Part shown: piece after piece, positions 6,747 through 13,705 of the stretch
How the letters are laid out: each line of letters starts with the position of its first letter
Numbering within the stretch: the first letter of the stretch is position 1
DNA from: Marinosulfonomonas sp.
GTDB taxonomy: Bacteria > Pseudomonadota > Alphaproteobacteria > Rhodobacterales > Rhodobacteraceae
Assembly: GCA_026989405.1 (NCBI GenBank)
Contig: JALSJL010000318.1
Location: 1 to 14,489, forward strand
DNA: 14,489 nucleotides
Reading direction: 5' to 3'
Program-made: the position numbers and the translations under genes
Notes under the pieces: model-generated
The model's input: the letters and a program-made list of their open reading frames with translations, nothing else
The model's database searches: none
What the model was told of the DNA's origin: nothing

Positions 6747-7324
6747 CCGCCGGGCGGCTGGACGCGCAGTTCGCCTTTCTCAACGAGGCCGACAAGCTCA
6801 AGACCGTGGAGCGCGGCACCACCCTGCATGACGGTTCGCGGCATGAAAACTCGGGCGAACACAGCTGGCACATCGCGCTTTACGCGCTGGTCATGGCCGA
6901 GCACGCGGCCCGGCCGGTGAACATTGACCGAGTGATCCGCATGCTGCTGATCCACGATCTGGTCGAAATCGACGCGGGCGATGCCCCGATCCACGGCGAC
7001 CACGACCCGGCCGAGCAGGCGCGTATCGAGCAAGAGGCGGCGGACCGTCTGTTTGCCCTGCTGCCCGCCGATCAGGGGCGCGAGTTGCGCGCCCTTTGGG
7101 AAGAATTCGAGGCCGCCCGGAGCGACGATGCGGTGTTTGCCAAGTCCATCGACCGGGTGCAGCCGGTGATGTCGAACCTGGAGAGCGGCGGGCGGTCGTG
7201 GATCGACTACGCGGTGACGCCGGAGCAGCTCGACAGCCGCGTCGGGGTCAAGGTGCGCCGCGGCGCCCCGGCTGTCTGGGAGCACCTGCGCACGCGTATC
7301 GAAGCCTGGTTTGGGCGCGATTAA
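6743..7324 (+). CDS. HD-domain metal-dependent phosphohydrolase (YfbR-like)
   Basis: A 193-aa HD-superfamily hydrolase of the HD_3 type, related to YfbR 5'-deoxynucleotidases and similar proteins. Metal ligands visible in order are H40 (GEHSWH), the HD pair H71-D72 (LLIHDLVEIDAGD) and D137 (AKSIDRVQP). The segment after the HD pair, EIDAGDAPIHGDH, is typical of the subgroup. The likely activity is phosphate-ester hydrolysis of small nucleotides, but the substrate cannot be read from sequence. The ATG at 6743 overlaps the preceding stop by 4 bp, which suggests coupled translation with the cyclotransferase-like protein. Its own stop overlaps that of gltX on the opposite strand, the two sharing TTAA. 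Confidence 0.88.
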   Translation: MTAGRLDAQFAFLNEADKLKTVERGTTLHDGSRHENSGEHSWHIALYALVMAEHAARPVNIDRVIRMLLIHDLVEIDAGDAPIHGDHDPAEQARIEQEAADRLFALLPADQGRELRALWEEFEAARSDDAVFAKSIDRVQPVMSNLESGGRSWIDYAVTPEQLDSRVGVKVRRGAPAVWEHLRTRIEAWFGRD

Positions 7325-8643
7325 AGCGTCGGTTTCTTTTGCAGCAAGGGCATTACGTCCGCCATTTCCGGCCCGCGTTCGCGCCCGGTCACGGCCTTGC
7401 GCAGAGGCATGAACAACCCGCGCCCCTTGCGCCCGGTCTTTTCTTTCACCGCAGCGGTCCAGCTGGCCCAGGTGGTTTCATCGTAGGGCGGGTCGGGCAG
7501 GAGCGCAAAGGCCTGCTCCACGAAGTCGCGGTCTTCCTCATCGACCAGCGCCTGCGCCCCGTCGCGGAACAGCGCCCACCACTCGTCCATGTCGTTCAGC
7601 GTGGTGATGTTGTCGCGCACCACGTTCCAGAAGTGTTCGGCCAGATCGTCCGGCACGCCAAGCGCCCGCACCCTGTCGGCCACCGACGACAGCGGCAGGG
7701 ATTGCAGGTATCGGGCGGTAAGCGGGAACAGATCCTGTTCGTCGAACCTGGTCGGGGCGGCACCGAAACGCGAAATGTCGAAGCCTTCGACCAGTTCCTC
7801 CATCGACCGGCGCAACTCCACCGGGTCGGAAGAGCCGAGCCGGGCCATCAGCGAAAGCAGCGCCATCGGCTCGACCCCGCGCGCGCGCAGGTCACGCAGC
7901 GACAGCGTGCCCAGCCGCTTGGACAGCGCCTCGCCCTGCGGGCCGGTCAGCAGCGAATGGTGGGCAAAGCGCGGAACCTTGCCCCCCAGCGCCCGGATGA
8001 TCTGGATCTGCGTCGCGGTATTGGTCACATGGTCCGAGCCGCGCACCACGTCGCTGATCCCGTGGTCGATGTCGTCGCAGACCGAGGCCAGCGTATAAAG
8101 AAACTGCCCGTCGCCGCGGATCAGCACCGGATCAGACACACTGGCGGCGTCAATCGAAAGCGGGCCGAGGATGCCGTCGTCCCATTCGATGCGCTCTTGG
8201 TCGAGCTTGAACCGCCAGTGACCGGGGCCGCGTTCGGCGCGCAGGCGGTCCCTTTCGGCGTCGGAAAGCGCCAGCGCCGAGCGGTCATAGACCGGCGGCC
8301 GGCCCATGTTCAGCTGTTTCTTTCGTTTCAGATCCAGTTCGGTCGGCGTCTCGAAACATTCGTAAAGCCGCCCCGCCGCGCGCAGTTGGTCGGCGGCGGC
8401 CTCGTAGCGGTCAAGCCGGGTGGACTGGCGTTCCAGCCGGTCCCAGTGCAGCCCGAGCCAGTTCAGATCTTCCTTGATCGCCTCTTCATATTCCGGCTTC
8501 GAGCGCTCGGCGTCGGTGTCGTCGATACGCAGAATGAAGCTGCCCTGCCCCTTGCGCGCAATCAGGTAATTGAACAGCGCGGTGCGCAGGTTGCCGATGT
8601 GCAGGTATCCCGTGGGGGATGGGGCGAAACGCGTGGTGGTCAT
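7321..8643 (-). CDS. gltX: Glutamate-tRNA ligase (short alphaproteobacterial type)
   Basis: A class I aminoacyl-tRNA synthetase of 440 aa that attaches glutamate to tRNA-Glu, and possibly to tRNA-Gln in organisms that use GatCAB. The N-terminal Rossmann domain shows RFAPSPTGYLHIGN, the HIGH box being HIGN. The second signature is ALSKR (in GEALSKRLG), where the first lysine of the KLSKR consensus is alanine but the key SKR is kept. The zinc CxC of longer enzymes is not intact (YECFETP). The protein is about 30 aa shorter than E. coli GltX (471). Many alphaproteobacteria carry two gltX genes, and this looks like the shorter one; that is inference. The ATG at 8643 follows CGGAG by about 8 bases. 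It lies 30 bp after an alpha/beta-hydrolase gene, probably in one operon. Confidence 0.93.
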   Translation of the reverse strand: MTTTRFAPSPTGYLHIGNLRTALFNYLIARKGQGSFILRIDDTDAERSKPEYEEAIKEDLNWLGLHWDRLERQSTRLDRYEAAADQLRAAGRLYECFETPTELDLKRKKQLNMGRPPVYDRSALALSDAERDRLRAERGPGHWRFKLDQERIEWDDGILGPLSIDAASVSDPVLIRGDGQFLYTLASVCDDIDHGISDVVRGSDHVTNTATQIQIIRALGGKVPRFAHHSLLTGPQGEALSKRLGTLSLRDLRARGVEPMALLSLMARLGSSDPVELRRSMEELVEGFDISRFGAAPTRFDEQDLFPLTARYLQSLPLSSVADRVRALGVPDDLAEHFWNVVRDNITTLNDMDEWWALFRDGAQALVDEEDRDFVEQAFALLPDPPYDETTWASWTAAVKEKTGRKGRGLFMPLRKAVTGRERGPEMADVMPLLQKKPTL

Positions 8644-8673
8644 GGTTCAACTCCGAATGGGTGTTGCCGTTTT

Positions 8674-9348
8674 TCACACCGGGCGGGTTTTGTCCAGTTG
8701 AGCCAGTGCATCCAGCCAGTTTCCGATCACCGCCAATGCGGTGAACAGCCCCTTGCGGGTTGCCATTTCACCGCCTTCGTGATGCCAGCCGTGGTCCATG
8801 CCCGGCACTTCCACATGGGCAAGCGGCGCGATGGAACGGTAGTCTGCGCCGCGGGTGATCGTGGTCGACACATCTTCCGATCCGATCACCGAAAGCCCCT
8901 CGTGCGAACACGCCCGCATGCGCTGCAAGAGCCGCGTGCCCGTCAGGCTTGGCGTCAGCCAGATCAGCCGGGTCTTTTCCGGCAACGCGCCTACCATCGC
9001 GCCAAGCGACACGGTGCCAAGCGACTTGCCCACCAGCACCAGCGGCCTGCCGACTTCCTCGAGCACGCGCTTCAGAATGGCGCGACCGTCGCGCTCGATG
9101 GCCGCGATGCGGGCATCATCCGAAAGCGCCTTGAATGACAGACCGTCGTTGTAGGAAAACGCGACCTCCCAAACCCGATAGCCACGCTGTTGCAGTGCCC
9201 CGGAAACCCCGGCAAGCAGCGGATCACGGCACGAATAGTTGAGGCCCGGCAGCAGGATCGCAAACCCGCCATCGCCACCTGAGATGTCGGTTGCCCGGCA
9301 TGTTCGGCCATCGGTCAAGGTCAAGGTCAGTGTCTTGCGGGTCGCCAT
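8674..9348 (-). CDS. Alpha/beta-hydrolase family protein
   Basis: A 224-aa protein with an alpha/beta-hydrolase core. FAILLPGLNYSC (29-40) is the oxyanion-hole region, GKSLG (107-111) the nucleophile elbow with S109, D159 (GSEDVS) a candidate acid, and H186 (PGMDHGWHHEG) the candidate catalytic histidine. A full Ser-Asp-His triad in correct order suggests an active esterase or peptidase-like enzyme. The substrate is not evident, and there is no signal peptide. The ATG at 9348 has only a weak ribosome site. It is the first gene of a likely two-gene unit with gltX, divergent from pfkB across a 136-bp gap that must hold both promoters. The fold is confident; the function is not. Confidence 0.85.
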   Translation of the reverse strand: MATRKTLTLTLTDGRTCRATDISGGDGGFAILLPGLNYSCRDPLLAGVSGALQQRGYRVWEVAFSYNDGLSFKALSDDARIAAIERDGRAILKRVLEEVGRPLVLVGKSLGTVSLGAMVGALPEKTRLIWLTPSLTGTRLLQRMRACSHEGLSVIGSEDVSTTITRGADYRSIAPLAHVEVPGMDHGWHHEGGEMATRKGLFTALAVIGNWLDALAQLDKTRPV

Positions 9349-9381
9349 CGCTCGACAATGCTCTGTTTCCGCCTGCGTGGC

Positions 9382-9446
9382 AAATTGGCGGGCACAAACC
9401 GGGCGCTATCCGAAATTGGCTCTGGTCAACGGCCCCGCCCCGTTGA
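9382..9446. promoter_or_regulatory. Divergent control region with inverted and direct repeats
   Basis: The 136-bp gap between the hydrolase and the kinase contains a perfect inverted repeat, TCAACGG (9426-9432) and CCGTTGA (9440-9446), separated by 7 bases. It also has two copies of AAATTGGC (9382-9389 and 9413-9420). A weak plus-strand promoter can be drawn with -35 TTGGCG (9385-9390), 16 bases, and -10 TATCCG (9407-9412). On the minus strand the inverted repeat overlaps TTGACC, a possible -35 for the hydrolase-gltX unit. The repeats are clear; promoter calls are weak. Confidence 0.35.
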
Positions 9447-9484
9447 ACACTGCGCAGACCGCAAGACACCCGGAGCCACTGCAC

Positions 9485-10429
9485 GTGCAAGACATCCTGA
9501 CGGTCACGCTCAACCCCGCGCTGGACCTTTCGACCTATACCGCCCACATTCGCCCCGGCCCCAAGCTGCGATGCGAAACCCCGGTGACCGACGCCGGCGG
9601 CGGCGGGCTGAACGTGTCGCGCGCCATCGCCTATCTTGGCGGCGGCAGCCGGGCGCTTGCGGCCATTGGCGGAGCCGTGGGGCTCAAGCTGGCCTCGATC
9701 CTGCAACACGAAGGCATCGACCTTGTCCCGTTTCACATCGATTCGGAAACCCGCCAGAGCCTGAGCGTGACCGACCGGGAAAACGGTGCGCAATACCGGT
9801 TTGTCCTGCCCGGGCCCGAGTGGCGCACAGAGCGCGTCAGAGAAGTTCGCGACCTGATTTGCGCGTCGCTGGCAGGCCCCTCGATTGTCGTGATCAGCGG
9901 CAGCAACCCGCCCGGCGTGCCCCCGACTTTCATCGCTGACCTGAAAAAGCAGTTGCCCACAAGCGACGTGCGCCTTGCTGCCGATGTTTCGGGCGAAACC
10001 CTGCAGGCCCTGGTCGATGAGCCCTGCGGTCTGTTCATGTTGCGTATGGACGCGGCCGAATCTGCCGGCCTGGCCGGACACCCCCTGCCCGATATCGCCG
10101 CGACCGCCACGTTTGCCCGCGATCTGGTCGAACGCGGTGTTGCCGAACTGGTGGTCGTGGCCCGCGGCGCGGAAGGGTCTGTCATGGTCGACCGCGCCGG
10201 CGCTCATCACTGCTGCTGCGAAGTCGACGAGGTGCGCAGCAAGGTCGGGGCCGGAGACAGCTTCGTGGCCGGCATGGTCCTTGCGCTGGCGCAGGGTGCT
10301 GACAGGCCCACTGCCCTGAGACACGGCGTGGCCGCCGCCAGCGCAACCGTGCTGACCGATGCGACCGAGCTTTGCCGGCCCGCAGATGTGCTGCGCTTGT
10401 TGGACCGGTGCGAACTGGCGCCGCTTTAG
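9485..10429 (+). CDS. pfkB: Pfk-2-type sugar kinase (PfkB family, probable 6-phosphofructokinase)
   Basis: A 314-aa ribokinase-fold kinase most like E. coli Pfk-2. Shared landmarks include TLNPALDLSTYT (8-19), KLRCETPV (27-34), GGGGLNVSRAIAYLGG (38-53), GAQYRFVLPG (101-110), ISGSNPPGV (137-145) and the anion-hole/catalytic-base GAGDS (255-259). It probably phosphorylates fructose 6-phosphate or a related sugar phosphate with ATP. The usual KPNxxE motif is altered to RMDAAE (187-192), so activity or metal use may differ. GTG at 9485 is taken as the start because homology begins there and GGAG lies 9 bases upstream; the frame is open earlier but falls inside the divergent gene. It converges on nadE with a 4-bp stop overlap. 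1-phosphofructokinase or tagatose-type activity is an alternative. Confidence 0.85.
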   Translation: MQDILTVTLNPALDLSTYTAHIRPGPKLRCETPVTDAGGGGLNVSRAIAYLGGGSRALAAIGGAVGLKLASILQHEGIDLVPFHIDSETRQSLSVTDRENGAQYRFVLPGPEWRTERVREVRDLICASLAGPSIVVISGSNPPGVPPTFIADLKKQLPTSDVRLAADVSGETLQALVDEPCGLFMLRMDAAESAGLAGHPLPDIAATATFARDLVERGVAELVVVARGAEGSVMVDRAGAHHCCCEVDEVRSKVGAGDSFVAGMVLALAQGADRPTALRHGVAAASATVLTDATELCRPADVLRLLDRCELAPL

Positions 10430-12084
10430 CCCGGGTCGCGCCAGCGGTTGACGATCGGATAGCGCCGGTCCAGCCAGAAGCTTCGCTTGGTCAGGCGCGT
10501 GCCCGGCGCCGACTGAAAACGCTTGTATTCAGAGATATAGAGCAAATGCTCCACCCGTTTCACGGTGTCACGGTCAAAGCCCATGGCCACGATCTCGGCG
10601 ACCGAGGCCTCGTTGTCCACCAACTCGGTCAGGATCGCGTCAAGCACATCATAGGGTGGCAGGCTGTCTTCGTCCTTCTGGTCTTCGCGCAACTCCGCCG
10701 AGGGCGGCTTGTCGATCACACGCGTCGGGATCATCTCGCCGGGCGGTGCCTTCATCCATGGGCGATGGTTGGCATTGCGCCAGCGGCAGGTTTCGAAAAC
10801 CCGCGTCTTGTACATGTCTTTCAATGGGTTATACCCGCCCGCCATATCGCCATAAATAGTCGCATAGCCAACCGCGACTTCCGATTTGTTGCCGGTTGTC
10901 AGCAACATTTCCCCGAACTTGTTGCTGAGCGCCATCAGCAAAAGCGCGCGCAGGCGCGACTGGATGTTTTCTTCCGTGACATCGGGCGGCAGCCCTTCGA
11001 AGAGTGGCGCAAGCGTGTCGGTCACCGCGGCGCGGCTTTGGGCGATTGGAATGGTGTCGTATCGGCAACCAAGGTTTTCGGCCACCGTGCGCGCATCGTC
11101 CAATGAACTTTGCGCGGTGTATTGCGACGGCAGCATCACGCAGCGCAGGTTTTCCGGCCCCAACGCATCGGCGGCGATGGTTGCCACCAGCGCGCTGTCA
11201 ATCCCGCCCGAAAGCCCAAGCAGGCATTTCGTGAACCCGGTCTTGCGGAAATAGTCGCGCAGGCTTTCGACCATGGCACGGTAGTCCTGCTCCCACTCGT
11301 CGGGAATATGCGCCAGATCGCCTTTCTTCGCCCGCCAACCGTCAGCGGTTTCTTCCAGTTCGACCGTGATCATGGTCTCATCAAAATCGGGCAACTGGAC
11401 CGCCAGCTCGCCGCCCGGGTTCAGCACGAAGGAAGCCCCGTCGAACACCTGATCGTCCTGCCCGCCCACCATGTTGAGATAGATCAGCGGCAAACCGGTT
11501 TCGACAACGCGCGCCACCATCACATTGAAGCGGTCTTGCATCTTGTTGCGGTAGTAGGGCGAGCCATTGGGGACCAGCAGAAATTCGGCCCCCGTTTCGG
11601 CCAGCGTCTCGGCAACATCGGAATGCCACGCATCCTCGCAGATCGGCGATCCGATGCGGGTGTTGGAGACGCTGTACGGCCCGCCAAGCGGACCGGCGTC
11701 AAAAATGCGGACCTCATCGAAAACCGTCTCATTCGGCAGGTGGTGCTTGAGAACGCGGCTGATCACCTGCCCGCCCTTCAGGATGTGATAGGCGTTGAAC
11801 AGCTTGCCATCCTGGCGGTGCGGCCCGCCGATGGCAAGTGCCGGACCGTCGGCACAATCAGCCGCCAGGGCTTCGATCGCCGCTTCGGCAGCCGCGGCAA
11901 AAGCCGGCTTCATCACCAGATCCTGCGTATTGTATCCGGTAATGAACATCTCGCTCAGCGCGACCATGTCGGCATCTTGTGCCCGGCCTTCCTCCCAGGC
12001 TGAACGGGCCAGTCCTGCATTGCCGGCGATGTCGCCGACTGTCGGGTTCAGCTGTGCCAGTGTCAGGCGAAAAGTCCGGGCCAT
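10426..12084 (-). CDS. nadE: Glutamine-dependent NAD+ synthetase
   Basis: A two-domain enzyme of 552 aa that amidates nicotinic acid adenine dinucleotide to NAD+, the last step of NAD biosynthesis. The N-terminal nitrilase-type glutaminase has the Glu-Lys-Cys triad: E45 (ALSEMFITGY), K113 (LKHHLPNE) and C149 (GSPICEDAW). The C-terminal synthetase has the PP-loop SGGIDS (292-297). Ammonia is channelled between the domains in known homologues. The open frame extends 37 codons further up. ATG 12084 is chosen because MARTFRLTLAQLNPTVGD is the domain start and GGAAG lies 6 bases before it; an ATG four codons upstream (12096) is possible. Length is typical of two-domain NadE. Its stop overlaps that of pfkB. 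Confidence 0.95.
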   Translation of the reverse strand: MARTFRLTLAQLNPTVGDIAGNAGLARSAWEEGRAQDADMVALSEMFITGYNTQDLVMKPAFAAAAEAAIEALAADCADGPALAIGGPHRQDGKLFNAYHILKGGQVISRVLKHHLPNETVFDEVRIFDAGPLGGPYSVSNTRIGSPICEDAWHSDVAETLAETGAEFLLVPNGSPYYRNKMQDRFNVMVARVVETGLPLIYLNMVGGQDDQVFDGASFVLNPGGELAVQLPDFDETMITVELEETADGWRAKKGDLAHIPDEWEQDYRAMVESLRDYFRKTGFTKCLLGLSGGIDSALVATIAADALGPENLRCVMLPSQYTAQSSLDDARTVAENLGCRYDTIPIAQSRAAVTDTLAPLFEGLPPDVTEENIQSRLRALLLMALSNKFGEMLLTTGNKSEVAVGYATIYGDMAGGYNPLKDMYKTRVFETCRWRNANHRPWMKAPPGEMIPTRVIDKPPSAELREDQKDEDSLPPYDVLDAILTELVDNEASVAEIVAMGFDRDTVKRVEHLLYISEYKRFQSAPGTRLTKRSFWLDRRYPIVNRWRDPG

Positions 12085-12173
12085 CCGTTCTTCCATTGCA
12101 GTTGCGTGCAGCACTCTTATCAGAGTTGCCGGCAAGGGAAAGCCCGCCCAAACCGGTTCCGGCTGCAAAAAAC

Positions 12174-12202
12174 TTGTCAGTTCATGGCCGCTCAATTAGT
12201 CT
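12174..12202 (+). promoter_or_regulatory. Predicted sigma70 promoter of the MORN-repeat gene
   Basis: -35 TTGTCA (12174-12179) and -10 TAGTCT (12197-12202) are separated by exactly 17 bases, giving a leader of about 33 bases to the GTG at 12242. An AGGGGG ribosome site lies 5 bases before that start. The boxes closely resemble those predicted for gcvT (TTGTCT, TAGCCT). I could not pick a convincing promoter for nadE in the rest of the 157-bp gap. Confidence 0.5.
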
Positions 12203-12241
12203 TTGCCAGACAGCCGCAGTATCGGACGGCAGGGGGCTAAC

Positions 12242-12832
12242 GTGTTGAAGTTCAGGGGTTGCGCCAAGGCGCTGAAAATCGGAACCGGCTGCATGATGTT
12301 GTTTGCGGGCGCGGCCATGGCGCAGCAGAACGACACCATCATCACCAAACAGTACGAAGAAGGCGGCGTCTACGAAGGCACCTTCAAGGACGGAAAACAA
12401 CACGGCACGGGCACTTACCGGTTGCCAAACGGATACGAATACACCGGCGAATGGGTCGAAGGCGAGATTTCGGGCCAGGGCATGGCCAAATTCCCCAACG
12501 GCTCGATCTACGAAGGCAGCTTTGCAAACGGCAAACCGCACGGCCGGGGCAAGATCACCTTTGCAGATGGCAGCACTTACGAAGGCGACTGGGTTGAAGG
12601 CAAGATCAACGGAACCGGCGTTGTCGTCTATTCCAACGGGGTGCGCTATGAAGGTGCCTTCAAGGACGCGCAACCGCATGGAAAGGGCCGGATGGAAAGC
12701 CCGAACCGCTATGTCTACGAAGGCGATTGGGCGACGGGATCAAACAGGGCAAGGGGCGTGTGGTCTACCCCGACGGTGCTGTCTATGAGGGCGACTTCAA
12801 GAACGGAAAGCGCGAAGGATTTGGCATTCTGA
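12242..12832 (+). CDS. Upstream frame of the MORN gene (signal peptide plus about 5.5 MORN units)
   Basis: If the frameshift is real, translation from the GTG at 12242 would give 196 aa: the signal peptide, units 1-5 and the first third of unit 6. It would then run on through about 33 out-of-frame residues after YVYEGDW before stopping at 12832. The unrelated tail (RARGVWSTPTVLS...) has no MORN pattern, which marks the break point. An earlier ATG at 12203 is in frame but falls next to the promoter and would bury the signal peptide. Confidence 0.6.
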   Translation: MLKFRGCAKALKIGTGCMMLFAGAAMAQQNDTIITKQYEEGGVYEGTFKDGKQHGTGTYRLPNGYEYTGEWVEGEISGQGMAKFPNGSIYEGSFANGKPHGRGKITFADGSTYEGDWVEGKINGTGVVVYSNGVRYEGAFKDAQPHGKGRMESPNRYVYEGDWATGSNRARGVWSTPTVLSMRATSRTESAKDLAF

Positions 12833-13605
12833 CGATGCCGGACGGGCTGCTCTATGAGGGCCAATGGAAAGATGGCCAGATCAATGGCCTGGGCAAGCTG
12901 ACGCAGTCAAACGGTGATGTCTACGAAGGCGAATTCGTGAACGGTCAGCGCCAGGGCCAGGGCACGGTGACCTATGCAAACGGTGACATTTTCACCGGCC
13001 GATTCCAGAACGACAAAAGGCATGGCTCGGGGACATTCGAAGGCACCGACGGCTATGTCTACGTTGGCGACTGGGTTGACGGTCGGATCGAAGGGCAAGG
13101 CAAGGTGACCTACCCGGACGGCTCTGTCTACGAGGGCCAGTTCCGCGATGATCTGGCGGACGGCACCGGCAAGATCGTCTACCCGGACGGCTCCTCCTAC
13201 GAAGGCGAATGGAAAGCGGGGGTGATCGACGGCCAGGGCATTGCCCGCTATGCAAACGGCATCGTCTATGAAGGCACGTTCCGCAACGCCAAGAACCACG
13301 GCACCGGCACCATGACCTTCCCTGACGGCTATGAATACGTCGGCGACTGGAAAGATGGTCAACGGCACGGAAAAGGCCGGGCCACATACCCGGACGGCTC
13401 TGTCTACGAAGGAACATTCGTCAATGGCCTGCGTGAGGGTGAGGGCACGATCACAATGGCCGATGGCTTTGCATATACCGGCGAATGGAAAGCCGGCGAA
13501 ATCGAAGGGCAGGGCATTGCAACCTATCCGAACGGCGATGTGTATGAAGGCATGTTCAAGGCCGGAAAACGCGATGGTGCAGGCACCATCCGCTATGCGT
13601 CGGGC
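12365..13605 (+). repeat. Array of 18 MORN units, 69-bp period
   Basis: Unit starts are 12365 plus multiples of 69 up to unit 6 at 12710. Unit 6 is 68 bp, then units run from 12778 in steps of 69 to 13605. Units alternate between a YEGxF form and a YxGxW form, so the real period is often two units (138 bp). The order is F/W from 1 to 9, a break at 9-10 (both F), then W/F again. TACCCGGACGGCTCTGTCTA occurs exactly at 13111 and 13387, 276 bp (four units) apart. Such identity favours slippage and recombination. Confidence 0.9.
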
Positions 13606-13683
13606 GAAGAAAGCAGCGGCCAGTGGAGCGATGGCGCCCTGACCGAAGAAGCCCCTGCCAGCGCCGAAACCGACGGAAACTGA
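12727..13683 (+). CDS. Downstream frame of the MORN gene (rest of unit 6 to C-terminus)
   Basis: This frame holds the last two thirds of unit 6, units 7-18, a partial unit 19 and the C-terminal tail. The only start at its head is a TTG at 12727 with no convincing ribosome site, and it lacks a signal peptide. Independent expression is unlikely. It is best read as the continuation of the gene begun at 12242. Confidence 0.6.
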   Translation: MGDGIKQGKGRVVYPDGAVYEGDFKNGKREGFGILTMPDGLLYEGQWKDGQINGLGKLTQSNGDVYEGEFVNGQRQGQGTVTYANGDIFTGRFQNDKRHGSGTFEGTDGYVYVGDWVDGRIEGQGKVTYPDGSVYEGQFRDDLADGTGKIVYPDGSSYEGEWKAGVIDGQGIARYANGIVYEGTFRNAKNHGTGTMTFPDGYEYVGDWKDGQRHGKGRATYPDGSVYEGTFVNGLREGEGTITMADGFAYTGEWKAGEIEGQGIATYPNGDVYEGMFKAGKRDGAGTIRYASGEESSGQWSDGALTEEAPASAETDGN

Positions 13684-13685
13684 CG

Positions 13686-13705
13686 CCCGCACCGGGTTTC
13701 TTTTT
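13686..13705 (+). terminator. Probable terminator of the MORN gene
   Basis: Right after the stop at 13683, CCCG-CAC-CGGG (13686-13696, plus a GT pair at the base) is followed by TTTCTTTTT. The stem is short but GC-only, and the T-rich tail is good. The T-rich tail is the opposite strand of the A-rich end of motif copy C, so the region may stop transcription from both sides. Confidence 0.5.

Larger units (their letters stand above)
12242..13683 (+). pseudogene. Secreted MORN-repeat protein gene, interrupted by a one-base frameshift
   Basis: One gene split over two frames. A GTG start at 12242 opens a signal peptide: a basic start, the hydrophobic GTGCMMLFAGAA, and an AMA cleavage site before Q28. 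Then follow 18 MORN units of 23 residues (consensus near YEGxWxxGxxxGxGxxxYPDG) and a partial unit, with a short acidic tail ending in DGN. Near 12731 the frame slips by -1. Inserting one base between 12731 and 12732 turns TGG GCG ACG into TGG GTC GAC and restores an unbroken product of about 480 aa in register. MORN repeats form elongated beta-sheets known from membrane-associated and structural proteins; the role here is unknown, and the signal peptide suggests a periplasmic or surface location. Real mutation, assembly error or recoding cannot be told apart from one sequence. No functional neighbour is obvious. Confidence 0.85.

Noticed and set aside
7096..9138. A 680-codon open frame on the plus strand
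   Set aside because: It starts inside the HD gene and runs antisense through gltX and the hydrolase. It has no recognisable domain and shadow-like composition.
9224..10324. A 366-codon minus-strand frame opposite pfkB
   Set aside because: It is antisense to the kinase and runs into the hydrolase gene. It has no domain and is rich in shadow-type residues.
12721..12740. Programmed -1 ribosomal frameshifting in the MORN gene
   Set aside because: A -1 slip would restore the frame, but the site (TTGGGCG) is not a slippery heptamer and I see no obvious downstream pseudoknot. A lost base explains it more simply.
12365..13605. The regular 69-bp periodicity as a CRISPR array or satellite
   Set aside because: The periodicity is in-frame coding sequence for MORN repeats. 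Units differ at the DNA level throughout and there is no constant repeat with unique spacers.
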